Origin: DAOMNO01 sp035443885
Lineage (GTDB): Bacteria; Planctomycetota; Phycisphaerae; Phycisphaerales; SM1A02
Assembly: GCA_035443885.1 (NCBI GenBank)
Contig: DAOMNO010000007.1
Coordinates: 1-64,000, forward strand
Length of the DNA: 64,000 nucleotides
Direction: 5' to 3'
The position numbers were made by a program, and so were the translations under genes. Within the stretch, counting starts at the first letter, position 1. Each line of letters starts with the position of its first letter. Below the pieces are notes generated by a model. The model was not told the DNA's origin. It saw nothing but the letters and a program-made list of their open reading frames with translations, and made no database searches. Positions 17,845-26,830 of this stretch are shown piece after piece.

Positions 17845-19197
17845 TCAGATGTCCATCGATTCGCGCACGGTCGTGCCCTGCGGCAATCGGCTGAACAGTT
17901 CGCCTTCCAGATACGTCTTGATCGGCTCCAGCGTCATGCGTTCCAGACTCTCTTCGGCGAAAGCGTGGATCAACATGCCTCGCGCCGCCGCCTCTGAAAG
18001 GCCGCGAGCGCGCAGATAGAACACCGCGTTTTCATCAACCTGGCCGATCGTCGCACCGTGCGTGCACTTCACATCGTCCGCATAAATCTCAAGCTGCGGA
18101 TGTGTATTCGCCCTGCACTTGTCGGTCAGCAGCAGGTTTGCGTTGCTCTGCTTCGCGTCCGTTTTCTGCGCATCTTTCGCCACGATGATGCGTCCGCTGA
18201 ACACCGCGGTGGATTCATCGCTCAGCACGCCTTTGTAGAACTGCCTGCTGTCGCAGTTCGGCTTGGCATGAACCACCTGCATGTGATTGTCCACGTGCTG
18301 CCTGCCCCGCGTGAGGTACAAGCCGTTGAGCAGGCTTTCACAGTGCTCACCGTCCAGCACCGGCACGATGTTGTTCCGCACCAGTGCGCCGCCCAGCAGC
18401 ACGGAATGCGATGCGAAGTTGCTCGACGCCTTCTGATCGATCCGCAGCGTGGAAATGTTGATCGCCTTCGCGCTTTCACGCTCTAGCAGGTAATGCACCG
18501 CGTGAGCGTGCTCACCCACCACCATTTCCGTAACCGCATTGGTGAAGTACGCCGTGTCTGTCAGTGCGACGTAATCCTCAATGATCGTCGCCTGCGCGTT
18601 CTCGCCGATGATGATGAGATTGCGCGGGCTGGTCATGCTCATGCCACTGCCGTTAGCCTCATCCGCAGCCGTAACATTCAGCACGTGAATCGGCTGGTCA
18701 ACAACCGTTCCTTTCGGCACGAACACGAACAGCCCATCGCCCAGCATTGCCGTGTTCAGCGCGGTGAACGCATCGTGCTCCGCATCGGCGTGTTTGCCGA
18801 GTTGAGCCTTGACAAGTTCACCATGCGACGCGATCGCTTCACGCAGCGGCAGCACCATCACGCCCTTCGGCATCGATTCGATCGAAGTCAACGACGGCGC
18901 GCAAATGCCGTTGACGAACACGATCCGGCTGCCTGCAAGGCCTGGTATGTCAAACTGGGCGAGGTCTTCCGCAGAAACATCCGCTGTCTCTTCCGCAACA
19001 CGAAACTCCGTCTGCGCCAGCGTTTCGACATTCGTCAGCCGCCACTCCTCCTGGCGGCGCGTAGGTACGCCAAGTGATGCAAACCGCGCCGCGGCACGCC
19101 GGGCCAGTTCATTCAGCCACGCCGGGCGACCGGCGCGATCCGGCTCGGCAACGAAGTCGGAGAGTCGAATCATGTGTGTTTCAGTCAACCGCGTCAT
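17845..19197 (-). CDS. sufD: Fe-S assembly scaffold protein SufD
   Basis: This is a 450-residue SufB/SufD-family protein. EEWRLTNVETLAQTEFRV near the N-terminus and the beta-helix core with GENAQATIIEDYVAL, ending in the conserved HGATIGQVDENAVFYLRARG, mark SufD. It partners SufB and SufC to build clusters. Start choice: ATG at 19197, or 24 bases downstream at an ATG giving MIRLSDFV. Neither has a strong ribosome site. Confidence 0.93.
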   Translation of the reverse strand: MTRLTETHMIRLSDFVAEPDRAGRPAWLNELARRAAARFASLGVPTRRQEEWRLTNVETLAQTEFRVAEETADVSAEDLAQFDIPGLAGSRIVFVNGICAPSLTSIESMPKGVMVLPLREAIASHGELVKAQLGKHADAEHDAFTALNTAMLGDGLFVFVPKGTVVDQPIHVLNVTAADEANGSGMSMTSPRNLIIIGENAQATIIEDYVALTDTAYFTNAVTEMVVGEHAHAVHYLLERESAKAINISTLRIDQKASSNFASHSVLLGGALVRNNIVPVLDGEHCESLLNGLYLTRGRQHVDNHMQVVHAKPNCDSRQFYKGVLSDESTAVFSGRIIVAKDAQKTDAKQSNANLLLTDKCRANTHPQLEIYADDVKCTHGATIGQVDENAVFYLRARGLSEAAARGMLIHAFAEESLERMTLEPIKTYLEGELFSRLPQGTTVRESMDI

Positions 19198-19233
19198 GTG
19201 AAAACGTCATCTCCAAGCATGAGCCTAGAAAAC

Positions 19234-20004
19234 TCACCTCGCCAGCACGGCTTCAGATTCAATCCAGCCGTAACCCTTCTCTTCCAGTTCCAGCGCGAGC
19301 TCCTTGCCGCCCGTCCGCACGATGCGGCCGTCAACAAGCACGTGAACGAAGTCCGGCACGATGTAGTTGAGCAGACGCTGATAGTGCGTGATGACCAGGA
19401 ACGCGCGGCCCTTGTCGCGCATCGCGTTCACGCCCTGTGAGACGATGCGCAGTGCATCGATGTCGAGGCCGGAGTCCGTCTCATCCAGTACGCACAGCTT
19501 CGGCTCCAGCACGGCCATCTGGAAGATCTCATGGCGCTTCTTCTCCCCGCCGGAAAATCCTTCGTTGACGTTGCGCTTGAGCAGCTCATCGTCGATCTCG
19601 ACGAGCTTCGTCTTCTCGCGGAAGAGCTTGACGAGTTCCATCGCATCCATCTCCGGCTCGCCTCGCCCCTTGCGGATGGCGTTGACGGCGGCCTTCAGGA
19701 ACTGCGTGGTGCGCACGCCGGGAATCTCGACCGGATACTGGAACGCCAGGAAGATGCCCGCGATGGCGCGTTCGTCCGGCCCCATTTCGAGCAGGTCCTG
19801 CCCGAAGAACGTGATCGAACCTTCGGTAACCTCGAACTCCTCGCGGCCAGCCAGCACCTGCGCGAGCGTGCTCTTGCCGGAGCCGTTCGGCCCCATGATG
19901 GAGTGAACTTCACCGGCGTTGATGGTGAGGTCAAGGCCGCGCAGGATTTCCTGCCCGTCGATGTTCGCATGCAAGTTTCTGATTTCAAGCATTGGTGTGG
20001 TCAT
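19234..20004 (-). CDS. sufC: Fe-S assembly ATPase SufC
   Basis: This 256-residue ABC-type ATPase has Walker A GPNGSGKST (38-46), signature EGFSGGEKKRHEI and Walker B KLCVLDETDSGLD. SufC is soluble and drives cluster assembly on SufB-SufD rather than transport. The DETDSGLD stretch and the KKRHEI after the signature separate it from transport ATPases. It sits between sufB (34 bases) and sufD (36 bases). Confidence 0.96.
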   Translation of the reverse strand: MTTPMLEIRNLHANIDGQEILRGLDLTINAGEVHSIMGPNGSGKSTLAQVLAGREEFEVTEGSITFFGQDLLEMGPDERAIAGIFLAFQYPVEIPGVRTTQFLKAAVNAIRKGRGEPEMDAMELVKLFREKTKLVEIDDELLKRNVNEGFSGGEKKRHEIFQMAVLEPKLCVLDETDSGLDIDALRIVSQGVNAMRDKGRAFLVITHYQRLLNYIVPDFVHVLVDGRIVRTGGKELALELEEKGYGWIESEAVLAR

Positions 20005-20038
20005 TGTCGTTGATGTTGTGTGTTGTCGTGTTTCAGGT

Positions 20039-21487
<1,449 letters not shown>

Positions 21488-21538
21488 GGGAACGGGTGGG
21501 AAAGTGAATATTGAGCGTGTGGCGGTCGTGATGCTGTG

Positions 21539-22048
21539 TTACCTCGCCCCCAGCATGGCGTGTGACTTTGTAACGAACGTATTGAATCCATCCATTTCGC
21601 GCGGCACTTCATCGCGGGCAATCTGCGCGAGCGTAACACGGCTGAGCAGATCGCGCACAAGACCATGTACATGCTGCACCGGCCTGCGGATCATGCATGA
21701 TCCTTCGAGATCGCAGTGATGCCGCTCGCCGCCGCTTGCGGCCCTTCGGCGTTCACGGTCTTCCTCTGACATGCAGCACAAGGTGAGCCGCATCGGCCCT
21801 TCCATCGCTTCAATCAGGTCGATAACCGTGATCCGCTCCGGCGTGCGGGCGAGTGCATAGCCGCCCTGCTGGCCGCGCGTCGAACTGACAAGCCCTTCCT
21901 GCGTGAGCTGCTTCAAGATGTTCCGCAGAACGGGCAGTGGCAGGCTGAGCCGATCCGCCAGATCACGAGCACTCACGCGCTCGGCCAGCCGGGCCATTGC
22001 AGCCAAGGCCACCAAGGCGTAATCCGTCTTGCGCGTCAACGCGAACAT
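21539..22048 (-). CDS. Rrf2-family regulator, probable Fe-S sensing repressor of the suf operon
   Basis: This 169-residue protein has the Rrf2 winged helix: FALTRKTDYALVALAAMA, SLPLPVLRNILKQLTQEGLV and a TRGQQGGYALAR wing. Four cysteines (91, 92, 112, 118) sit in the loop where IscR/SufR-type members hold a [2Fe-2S] cluster. The ATG at 22048 has AGGA nine bases upstream and gives the canonical N-terminus. The frame is open 30 bases further. Divided from sufB by only 51 bases, it is very likely autoregulatory and the iron-sulfur sensor of the operon. The spacing of the Cys residues is longer than in IscR. Confidence 0.9.
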   Translation of the reverse strand: MFALTRKTDYALVALAAMARLAERVSARDLADRLSLPLPVLRNILKQLTQEGLVSSTRGQQGGYALARTPERITVIDLIEAMEGPMRLTLCCMSEEDRERRRAASGGERHHCDLEGSCMIRRPVQHVHGLVRDLLSRVTLAQIARDEVPREMDGFNTFVTKSHAMLGAR

Positions 22049-22114
22049 GCGGCAAATCCTGCTCCACAGCCCCACCATGGGGCGAAGGGGCCGGATAATA
22101 GCACCGCTTCAGGC

Positions 22115-22126
22115 CCATATCTATGG
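22115..22126. promoter_or_regulatory. Candidate Rrf2 operator CCATA-TC-TATGG
   Basis: A 5-bp perfect dyad with a 2-base centre, 67 bases upstream of the rrf2 ATG in A/T-rich sequence. An Rrf2 dimer could bind here and repress rrf2-suf. It is a candidate only, with no second copy to compare. Confidence 0.35.
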
Positions 22127-22139
22127 TCTTTGAAACTTT

Positions 22140-22156
22140 TTTAGAAAGATTCTAAA
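22140..22156. promoter_or_regulatory. Perfect 7-bp dyad TTTAGAA-AGA-TTCTAAA
   Basis: This dyad overlaps the stop codon of the BatA-like gene and lies upstream of rrf2. It has no T-run on the minus strand, so it makes a poor terminator. A second operator or an RNA-processing hairpin is possible. Confidence 0.35.
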
Positions 22157-24146
22157 GATATGTCTTCCGGTGATAGACCCACCATTCCACCATCAGAAGA
22201 GCCAGCACGAAGCCAATCGCCCACGGCCAAAGCGGTTTGTACCGCACCCCGCCGCCCAGTTTCCCTTCCACCCGCTCCAAGCCGATCTGCAACGTGGGAT
22301 TCATCGCAATCAGCCCTTCTGTCTCGCTGAGCAGGTTCACCGCGAAGGCGCGGGACTGTCTGCCCGCCATCGCAGGGTCGTTCCAACTCAGCATGTGCGG
22401 CCCAGCGAATCTCGTCGGACCCCAACTGAACTGCAAAGGATCGCTCGGCGTCAACCGCTCAATCGTGCCGTCAGGCGTCATGAGTTGCACATCGGTCGCG
22501 TTGATCGGCAGTCGCGCGGTGATCGCTTCGCCCGGCTTGAGGCCCTGGCTGGTTAACCCTTCGCCAATGTGGCCGAGGTACTCAACCGCGTTGCTCACGA
22601 AGTTCACAAAGCCGCGCTGCAAAGGCCATGTGCTGTCCACAGGCGTGAACGTGCAGTGAATCACATGTAGCGGCCCGCGCGAGAGCGCGATGATCGCAGG
22701 CCCTCTGCTCCCTTCCGCAATCACCTGCACATCATCCGCAGGCTGAAGCAGGCGGAAGCCATCGATGATGAGATCATCCAGCGTAACAAAGCGGAATACG
22801 GGATGCTCCGCCTTGTTCGCCAGTATGAGCTGCCGCTCACCGGCACCGTAGTCGTTGAGTCCCGCCAATGGCGGCGTCGGACCGAAACTCAGATACCGCC
22901 CTGCGGGCATTTTCCCTTCAGGCGGCGCGTAGTTCTCAAACACGATCACATCGAACTGTTCAAGCAGCCCCGCATCCGCCAGCCGCTCATACTCCTCTGG
23001 CTCGATGACCTCGATTCGCTCCAGTTGCAAACTCTCCAGAGCCATGCGCGTTACACGCAGGCGACTTGGCCCATCAACCAGCGCAATGCGAAGGCGCTTC
23101 GCTGGCGGCACGACAATCTGCGCGACATTGTCCGCCATCAGGTGATCCTGCCGCAGATTCGCGACCTCAATCACCGCATCGCGCGGCTGCTCAAACGGCA
23201 CGAACACCACGTTGTTCCGACCCGGAATGAGTGCGTCCGTGCTGGGGTCAATCGTCGCGGGGCCGATCGATACCTCGCGAATACCGCGTGCCGTGCCGTT
23301 CACAGAAAGCTGCACATCACAGATCACTTCCGTGCGATTGAAGTTCAACAGCGAAGCGAAGACCTCAACCGCGCTGGGCCGATCGTATGGACGTTCAACA
23401 GAAACCGACACGATGGCGACGTTGTCCGGCTCAAGTGTACCGATCGCGCGGTATGTCATGCTCTCGCCGCGAAGGACGTGGTCCGTGATATCTGCGATGC
23501 GCCCGTCGCTGAAGAGTTCGAGATGCGCCGGCTCGCCGATCGGTCTCGCTTCACCCATCTCATCGACGACGTTCGTCGTGTACGCGCGAGCCAGCTTCAG
23601 CGCTTCGTCAATCCGCGTCTCGCCGTGCGTCGGCTGGATGCGGTCGATCGCTGCGATGAGCTGCTGCCGAACGTTGGTGAACCGCGCGACGACTTCCGCG
23701 CGATCGGAGAAGGCGACGATCATGGTCTCGCCCGGCGCGCCGCCGAAGAGACCGCCGCCATACATCGCCTCAATGCGCTCTCGCGCCAAACGCTTCGCTT
23801 CTTCGAGGCGCGTGAAGCCATTCGGCAGGTCGGTCGCGGTCATCGACGCCGAGTTATCGATCAGAAGCACCGTCCTGCCGCCTTTCAGTTCACCCGCCTG
23901 CACCTGTGGCTGCGCGACGGAAAGGCCGAGCAGAACAAGCGCGAGGAGTTGCAGGAAGAGCAGAATGTTTCGGCGCAACCGCTGAAACGGCGCGTTCGCC
24001 TGCAAGTCCTCAATCGACCGTTTCCACAACAGCGTGCACGCGATCGGCTGCGTTCGCCTTCGCAGCTTGAGGAAATACAGAAACACCAGAGGCGGGATCA
24101 GAGCCGCCCCCAGCAGGAAGCCCGTCAGCGGAGTCAACCACGTCAT
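22152..24146 (-). CDS. BatA-like membrane protein with von Willebrand A domain
   Basis: This 664-residue membrane protein has an N-terminal BatA/aerotolerance-type region: a first helix at FLLGAALIPPLVFLYFLKLR, then RRNILLFLQLLALVLLGLSV. A vWA domain follows with its metal-site motif LLIDNSASMTA near 95. The long middle part is beta-rich and may be extracytoplasmic. A last helix, LWPWAIGFVLALLMVEWWVY, closes the protein. It works with MoxR and DUF58 partners in complexes thought to act on envelope or metal-centre assembly. The exact role in planctomycetes is unknown. It lies 28 bases after the DUF58 gene. Confidence 0.85.
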   Translation of the reverse strand: MTWLTPLTGFLLGAALIPPLVFLYFLKLRRRTQPIACTLLWKRSIEDLQANAPFQRLRRNILLFLQLLALVLLGLSVAQPQVQAGELKGGRTVLLIDNSASMTATDLPNGFTRLEEAKRLARERIEAMYGGGLFGGAPGETMIVAFSDRAEVVARFTNVRQQLIAAIDRIQPTHGETRIDEALKLARAYTTNVVDEMGEARPIGEPAHLELFSDGRIADITDHVLRGESMTYRAIGTLEPDNVAIVSVSVERPYDRPSAVEVFASLLNFNRTEVICDVQLSVNGTARGIREVSIGPATIDPSTDALIPGRNNVVFVPFEQPRDAVIEVANLRQDHLMADNVAQIVVPPAKRLRIALVDGPSRLRVTRMALESLQLERIEVIEPEEYERLADAGLLEQFDVIVFENYAPPEGKMPAGRYLSFGPTPPLAGLNDYGAGERQLILANKAEHPVFRFVTLDDLIIDGFRLLQPADDVQVIAEGSRGPAIIALSRGPLHVIHCTFTPVDSTWPLQRGFVNFVSNAVEYLGHIGEGLTSQGLKPGEAITARLPINATDVQLMTPDGTIERLTPSDPLQFSWGPTRFAGPHMLSWNDPAMAGRQSRAFAVNLLSETEGLIAMNPTLQIGLERVEGKLGGGVRYKPLWPWAIGFVLALLMVEWWVYHRKTYL

Positions 24147-24174
24147 GCGCGCCCCCGATATGAAACGACGTTGC

Positions 24175-25104
24175 TCATCGCAGCAGCCCCCTCTTTCTGA
24201 GATAATCGAGCAGCAGCGCAGAGAGGTCTGTCGCCGTGTCGATCGTGATGTGCATCATGCCGCGTCGTACGCAGAAGTCGCGCAGCTTGCCGCAGTAGGC
24301 ATCCAGATTCTCCTTGTATCGCCTGAGCAGCGCGGGGCTGACTGTAACTTCCGCAATGTCGTCGTCCTCGATGTCCGTCAATCGCAGATCACCTGCCAAG
24401 CCCGCCTTGCCGGGGTCGATTTCCTCTGGAGCGAGCGTCTGAATGCAGAAGGTGTCGAACCCGCCGCCACCGAGGTAACGCAGGCCCTTTTCGTACCCTT
24501 CCTTGAACATGAAGTCGGAGAGAACGACCATGACGCCCTTGCCCTGCCGCGTGAGCGCGAGGCCTCGCATGGAATCTTCGAAGTTGCTTGATCCGCCCGG
24601 CTCCAGCTTGAGCAGCCACGAACCCATTTCCTGCGTGCGGCGAAGACCTCGCAGATTCGGCAGCGGCCTCAAACCTTCCTCTGAAAACGCAAACAGCGAC
24701 ACGCGATTGTGGTTCACCAGACCGATGTAGCCAAGTGCCATCGCCAGTCGCTGGCAAAAAACGAACTTGCTTGGATTGCCCCAGTCCATCGAACGGCTGG
24801 TGTCGATGGCCAGCACAAGCGACAGGTCTTCTTCTTCCATGAACATCTTGATGAACAGCTTGTCTAGCCGCGCATAGACATTCCAATCGACGAATCGCAG
24901 ATCGTCGCCATGCGCATACTGGCGGTAATCCGCGAACTCGACGCTCACGCCTTTTTTCTTGCTTCGTCGCTCGCCTTGGAGTTTGCCGGCAAAGATTTTG
25001 CGCGACATGACATCCACCTGATCAAGCTTCGCCATGAGGACGGAATCGATCAGCTCGTCGATGCGCTTCGGCCGGGGAGAAGTTGTCGCTCCAAACGTCG
25101 CCAT
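24175..25104 (-). CDS. DUF58 domain protein of the MoxR cluster
   Basis: This 309-residue protein has the DUF58 signature. YRQYAHGDDLRFVDWNVYAR and FIKMFMEEEDLSLVLAIDTS lead into a vWA-like fold with DTSRSMD. It is soluble, with no membrane helix seen. DUF58 proteins are regular partners of MoxR AAA+ ATPases. In this genome the pair has been split by the GxxExxY cassette upstream. Confidence 0.9.
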   Translation of the reverse strand: MATFGATTSPRPKRIDELIDSVLMAKLDQVDVMSRKIFAGKLQGERRSKKKGVSVEFADYRQYAHGDDLRFVDWNVYARLDKLFIKMFMEEEDLSLVLAIDTSRSMDWGNPSKFVFCQRLAMALGYIGLVNHNRVSLFAFSEEGLRPLPNLRGLRRTQEMGSWLLKLEPGGSSNFEDSMRGLALTRQGKGVMVVLSDFMFKEGYEKGLRYLGGGGFDTFCIQTLAPEEIDPGKAGLAGDLRLTDIEDDDIAEVTVSPALLRRYKENLDAYCGKLRDFCVRRGMMHITIDTATDLSALLLDYLRKRGLLR

Positions 25105-25122
25105 CGCACCTCACTACGAAAA

Positions 25123-25158
25123 GGATTCACCACGGAGTGCCACAGAGAGCCACGGAGA
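25123..25158 (+). repeat. Left 36-bp inverted repeat of the GxxExxY cassette
   Basis: GGATTCACCACGGAGTGCCA begins the arm and CCACGGAGA ends it. It is the reverse complement of 25619-25654 with a single mismatch in 36 bases. Confidence 0.85.
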
Positions 25159-25198
25159 GCAAGTATAAAAAACACAGACAGACAACCTGCATGTCATG

Positions 25199-25600
25199 TT
25201 AGAGCACTCTGCGAACAACGCCATCAAGGAGTCGTCGAACATTGAAGTTGATGAGGAGGCCGACGCGAAGTCCAGACAAACGAAGATAGGTGTTCAACTG
25301 CGCCTCATGAAGAGGCGAAAGCTCGTCAACAGGTTTGACTTCCACGACCACTTTGTCTTCGACGACAACATCAATCCGATAGCCGCAATCCAGCTTGTAG
25401 CCGTCATAGACAACGGATGCTTCAACCTGTTGTCTGCATGCCACTCCCTGCCGTTGCAACTCAAACACGAGGCACGCCTCATACGCAGATTCCAGCAGGC
25501 CGGGGCCGAGCGCGCGATGGACTGCAATCGCAGCGCCAATGACCGCATCCTTCGTCTCCGCGTGAAGCAAAGGCTTCGTTCCGGCGTGTGCTCGCGTCAT
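25199..25600 (-). CDS. GxxExxY protein
   Basis: This 133-residue protein belongs to the GxxExxY family. The motif GLLESAY follows VHRALGPG, then comes GYRIDVVVEDKVVVEVKP, which resembles a PD-(D/E)XK nuclease core. The family's biochemical role is not established. It lies between two 36-bp inverted repeats and interrupts an otherwise tight MoxR-DUF58 pair. Its ATG overlaps the moxR stop by four bases (ATGA). The match to the family is good; function is open. Confidence 0.88.
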   Translation of the reverse strand: MTRAHAGTKPLLHAETKDAVIGAAIAVHRALGPGLLESAYEACLVFELQRQGVACRQQVEASVVYDGYKLDCGYRIDVVVEDKVVVEVKPVDELSPLHEAQLNTYLRLSGLRVGLLINFNVRRLLDGVVRRVL

Positions 25601-26712
25601 CGCGCTCCCCCTTTTCCATCTCCGTGGCTCTCTGTGGCACTCTGTGGTGAATCCTCTCGCGGAACAAACGCAATCAACCGCCGGATGATCTCATCGCTGC
25701 TGATGCCGTCCGATTCCGCTTCAAAGCTGCGGATGATTCGGTGGCGCAGCGCGGCCGGAGCAAGCGAATGAACATCGCGGATCGATACGGCGTATCGCCC
25801 TTCGATCATCGCCTTCACCTTCGCCGCTGCGACGATCGCCTGCGCCCCGCGGGGGCTGACGCCCACGTGAACGTATCGTGCCAGCTTCGGGTCGGCATGC
25901 GCCCCGTTGGGATGCGTCGCCAGCACGAGGCGCACCGCATAATCCTGCACGTGCGGCGCGATGATAATCCGCCTCGCCAGCCGCTGTGCTGCAAGAATGA
26001 ACGGCCCGTCCAGAACCGGCTCAACTTTCGGCTGCGCACTGCGCGTCGTGCGCTGGATGATCGTGTTCATCTCCTGCCGTGTTGTATAAGGCACTGCGAT
26101 CTTGAAGATGAAGCGGTCAAGCTGCGCTTCCGGCAGCGGATACGTGCCTTCCTGTTCGATCGGGTTCTGTGTCGCCATCACGAAGAACGGCAACGTGAGT
26201 TTGTGCGTCTGCCCCGCCACGGTGATGGACCGTTCCTGCATCGCTTCCAGCAGGGCGGCCTGGCTCTTGGGCGTGGCGCGGTTGATTTCATCCGCCAGCA
26301 CCAATTGATGAAAGATCGGGCCGGGTCTGAATGAAAACTCACGGTGGCCCGTCTTTTCGTCTTCAATCACGATCGCCGTACCCGTGATGTCCGCGGGCAT
26401 GAGGTCGGGCGTGAACTGAATGCGCGCATAAGGCAGCGTGAGCGTCTTCCCCAAGGTTGAAACCAGCAGCGTCTTCCCCAGCCCCGGCACGCCTTCCAAC
26501 AGCACGTGACCATTGGCGAACAGCGCCATCAGCGTCTGTTCGACAATCTCATGCTGGCCGACGATCACCTTGCCGATCTCCGCGCGCAAACGTTCATACA
26601 CACTGCGGAACGCATCGCAGCAGCGGCGCACTTCATCAACCGTCTCCGTGCGCGGCGTAATCGCGGGCAGATTCAGTTGTACAGCATCAGGTTGGGCAGC
26701 GAATGTTGACAC
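25597..26712 (-). CDS. MoxR-family AAA+ ATPase
   Basis: This 371-residue ATPase has Walker A GVPGLGKTLLVSTL, Walker B LVLADEINRATPKSQAALLE, sensor motifs near FVMATQNPIEQEGTYPLPEA and the lid region ending in VSIRDVHSLAPAALRHRI. It should act as a chaperone-like ATPase with DUF58 and vWA partners. The last 19 residues (EDSPQSATESHGDGKGGAR) are encoded by the right arm of the GxxExxY repeat and adjacent bases. The original C-terminus was therefore probably replaced when the cassette arrived. Confidence 0.93.
   Translation of the reverse strand: MSTFAAQPDAVQLNLPAITPRTETVDEVRRCCDAFRSVYERLRAEIGKVIVGQHEIVEQTLMALFANGHVLLEGVPGLGKTLLVSTLGKTLTLPYARIQFTPDLMPADITGTAIVIEDEKTGHREFSFRPGPIFHQLVLADEINRATPKSQAALLEAMQERSITVAGQTHKLTLPFFVMATQNPIEQEGTYPLPEAQLDRFIFKIAVPYTTRQEMNTIIQRTTRSAQPKVEPVLDGPFILAAQRLARRIIIAPHVQDYAVRLVLATHPNGAHADPKLARYVHVGVSPRGAQAIVAAAKVKAMIEGRYAVSIRDVHSLAPAALRHRIIRSFEAESDGISSDEIIRRLIAFVPREDSPQSATESHGDGKGGAR
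25619..25654 (-). repeat. Right 36-bp inverted repeat of the GxxExxY cassette
   Basis: TCTCCGTGGCTCTCTGTGGC begins the arm, which ends in GGTGAATCC. It lies within the 3' end of the moxR coding region. The pair spans 532 bases and encloses only the GxxExxY gene. Confidence 0.85.
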
Positions 26713-26830
26713 GGCGATGACGTTGACTCGTTTTTTTCAGATTCCTGAGAACTGCTTGATGGCTCAACACTGGCCAGGACGAACAACCAGTGCAGGGCAA
26801 ACCCGGATCACAACCGCGTTCAATGCATCA

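Noticed and set aside
22803..24200. 465-codon plus-strand open frame opposite the BatA-like gene
   Set aside because: Mirror of a G+C-rich coding region. No ribosome site and no recognisable domain.
26768..26792. CACTGG/CCAGTG hairpin between the vWA gene and moxR
   Set aside because: Six-bp stem, 13-base loop and no U-run. Too weak to split the run of genes.
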